From CAZFYZ01 sp964523735 (GTDB taxonomy: Bacteria; Armatimonadota; UBA5829), in the NCBI GenBank assembly GCA_964523735.1, contig CAZFYZ010000156.1:1-7798 (forward strand): a stretch of DNA of 7,798 nucleotides, given 5' to 3'. Made by a program: the position numbers and the translations under genes. The notes beneath the pieces were generated by a model. The model saw nothing but the letters and a program-made list of their open reading frames with translations. It was not told the DNA's origin and did no database searches. Below are positions 6,763 through 7,798 of this stretch, in pieces; position 1 is the stretch's first letter, and each line of letters opens with the position of its first letter.

Positions 6763-7557
6763 TCAACTCTTCTGCTCGGGATTCCATCCCCAGTACTCGC
6801 GGAGGAAGCGCGCGGCGTTGTCGACTGCCGCGTCCATGACTATCTTGCCTTTCTCGGCAGAAGCCAGGGTGGGGGCGCCGTAGACGCCCGACTTGCTCGA
6901 CTGCAGGAACCACGTCGACCAGGTGACCTGCTGCTTGCCCATGAACCCGTCGCCTGCCACGAACTCCGAATGATAGTTCATTATGTCATCATCCGCGGCT
7001 TTGGACATATCGACCAACTCCGGGCAGAGGTGGAGGAGGATCGAAGTCTCATACTCGCAGGAGTGCATCGCCCCGCCCTGGGGGGATTTACGCACCGAGT
7101 TGAAAGCGTCCTTGGTCATCGGGCCGAGTCCGACGATCGAGATGGCGGTGTTACAGGCGTCACAGATCTCCCGAGAGACCACGCCCAAGAGCCCGCTGTG
7201 CTGACCGTGGGTGTCGAGAACGGCGATCTTGGTGAAGCCCATGTCTATGAGAGACTTGCAGATATCAAAGATCATGTCCATGAACACGCGGGTTCTAACC
7301 ACGATCGTGCCGGGCCACTGCTTCATGATAGCTAGAGAGTAACCATAGCGGATCGTCTCCAGCAGGAGGGTGGGGACCTCGGGGTTGAGTGCCTGCGCGA
7401 GGCCCTGGCCCCACGCCTCGGCGATGCGGGCGTCGCTGTCAACGGGCAGATGCGGGCCGTGTTCCTCTGTGGTGCCGACGGGCAGGATCAGAAGCGAATT
7501 CTTCTTAATGTGTTCCTGGATCTGGGGCCAGGACTGGTCCCCGAATAGATAGGACAT
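6763..7557 (-). CDS. Creatininase-family amidohydrolase
   Basis: 264 aa, the usual size. Family members are metal-dependent, cytoplasmic hydrolases that open cyclic amides or related C-N/C-C bonds; examples are creatininase, ArfB, MftE and an inosose-ring hydrolase of inositol catabolism. The signature PVGTTEEHGPHLPVDSD (26-42) supplies the first metal site: E31, H33 and D42. A second conserved loop, LDTHGQH (114-120), gives H117 where the family usually has NGHGGN or NGHYEN. H165 and E170 in GGAMHSCEYETS (161-172) correspond to the conserved HAG-x2-ETS-like segment. The start is ATG 7557-7555 with AAGGGG 5 nt upstream. It follows the partial sugar-isomerase-like gene by 12 nt and precedes the secreted-protein gene by 28 nt, so it is an internal operon gene. 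Given its neighbours, a lactam, lactone-like or cyclic sugar derivative is a more plausible substrate than creatinine. Family is confident, substrate unknown. Confidence 0.92.
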   Translation of the reverse strand: MSYLFGDQSWPQIQEHIKKNSLLILPVGTTEEHGPHLPVDSDARIAEAWGQGLAQALNPEVPTLLLETIRYGYSLAIMKQWPGTIVVRTRVFMDMIFDICKSLIDMGFTKIAVLDTHGQHSGLLGVVSREICDACNTAISIVGLGPMTKDAFNSVRKSPQGGAMHSCEYETSILLHLCPELVDMSKAADDDIMNYHSEFVAGDGFMGKQQVTWSTWFLQSSKSGVYGAPTLASAEKGKIVMDAAVDNAARFLREYWGWNPEQKS

Positions 7558-7562
7558 GGGAT

Positions 7563-7568
7563 CCCCTT
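7563..7568 (-). promoter_or_regulatory. Ribosome binding site of the creatininase-family gene
   Basis: AAGGGG on the - strand lies 5 nt before the ATG at 7557, and fills most of the 12-nt gap after the TAG of the preceding gene (7572-7570). It supports this start and operon-type coupling. Confidence 0.7.
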
Positions 7569-7569
7569 T

Positions 7570-7798
7570 CTAAGGAAGGTCTTCGTGTTCGATGCCTGGG
7601 ATATACTTGCACGCCTCGCGCATGACCGCCTGATAGTGACCATAGCAACACGCTACGTGGTGCATATATGGGCCGTAGATGAACTTGCGCTCCCACTCGG
7701 GCCAGTCGTTGACTTCGGCCCAGACGTAGGTGTCATTGGTCTTGGGTCCGTCGATAGCCTTGCCCTCGCCTGTGATGGCCTTATAGGCTCCGCCGTCG
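7570..7798 (-). CDS. C-terminus of a probable L-fucose/L-arabinose-isomerase-like protein, cut at the right edge
   Basis: An open frame of 75 residues runs from 7797 down to a TAG at 7572-7570. It has no internal start because the gene begins beyond the window. The segment is strongly coding-like, with mostly G or C in third codon positions. The visible sequence ends with WERKFIYGPYMHHVACCYGH followed by QAVMREACKYIPGIE. From memory, the GPY-[IM]-HH-x-A/S pattern followed by a helix with EACKYIPG is typical of the C-terminus of fucose/arabinose-isomerase-type proteins (COG2407-like) in polysaccharide-degrading bacteria. Those enzymes interconvert aldoses and ketoses using Mn2+. Only the tail is visible, so other proteins sharing this terminal domain remain possible. 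It lies 12 nt upstream of the creatininase-family gene and is the first visible gene of the operon. Confidence 0.65.
   Translation of the reverse strand, partial: DGGAYKAITGEGKAIDGPKTNDTYVWAEVNDWPEWERKFIYGPYMHHVACCYGHYQAVMREACKYIPGIEHEDLP

Overview
The window is high-GC bacterial DNA, densely coded, with Shine-Dalgarno-led starts and both GTG and TTG start codons. The gene content is a secreted glycosidase-like pair, a sugar-isomerase-like protein, a creatininase-family amidohydrolase, a uroporphyrinogen-decarboxylase-like (UroD-like) protein and an M20 deacylase. This mix recalls polysaccharide-degrading bacteria such as Armatimonadota, Planctomycetota/Verrucomicrobiota or Hydrogenedentota. 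That placement is inferred from the kind of genes present; no rRNA or taxonomic marker is in the window.

Left part (1-2564, + strand): two tandem paralogous genes. The first is cut by the window edge and only its last ~199 residues are visible. The second is complete (604 aa), with a signal peptide, a GH20/alpha-glucuronidase-type N-terminal domain motif and a probable TIM-barrel body. By hand alignment they share about two thirds of residues over the visible overlap, so this is a gene duplication. The 147-bp spacer between them holds a long hairpin (642-696).

Middle (2565-2669): a short convergent intergenic region whose main content is a strong hairpin (2603-2651), probably a shared terminator for the + strand pair and the - strand operon.

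Right part (2670-7798, - strand, read right to left): a tightly packed five-gene operon. In transcription order it holds the C-terminus of a probable sugar isomerase (cut by the edge), a creatininase-family hydrolase, a secreted 619-aa protein built from two copies of a beta-rich module, a UroD-like protein (TTG start), and an M20 metallo-deacylase (GTG start, 4-nt stop/start overlap). Gaps are 12, 28, 16 and -4 nt, so the genes are probably co-transcribed. The promoter would lie beyond the right edge.

Together the window looks like a carbohydrate-related locus. Exported enzymes and an exported binding or structural protein sit beside cytoplasmic isomerase, amidohydrolase and deacylase genes that could process a modified (for example acylated or amidated) sugar or sugar acid. 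The substrate cannot be read from the sequence. No rRNA, tRNA, CRISPR array, transposase or integrase is evident.
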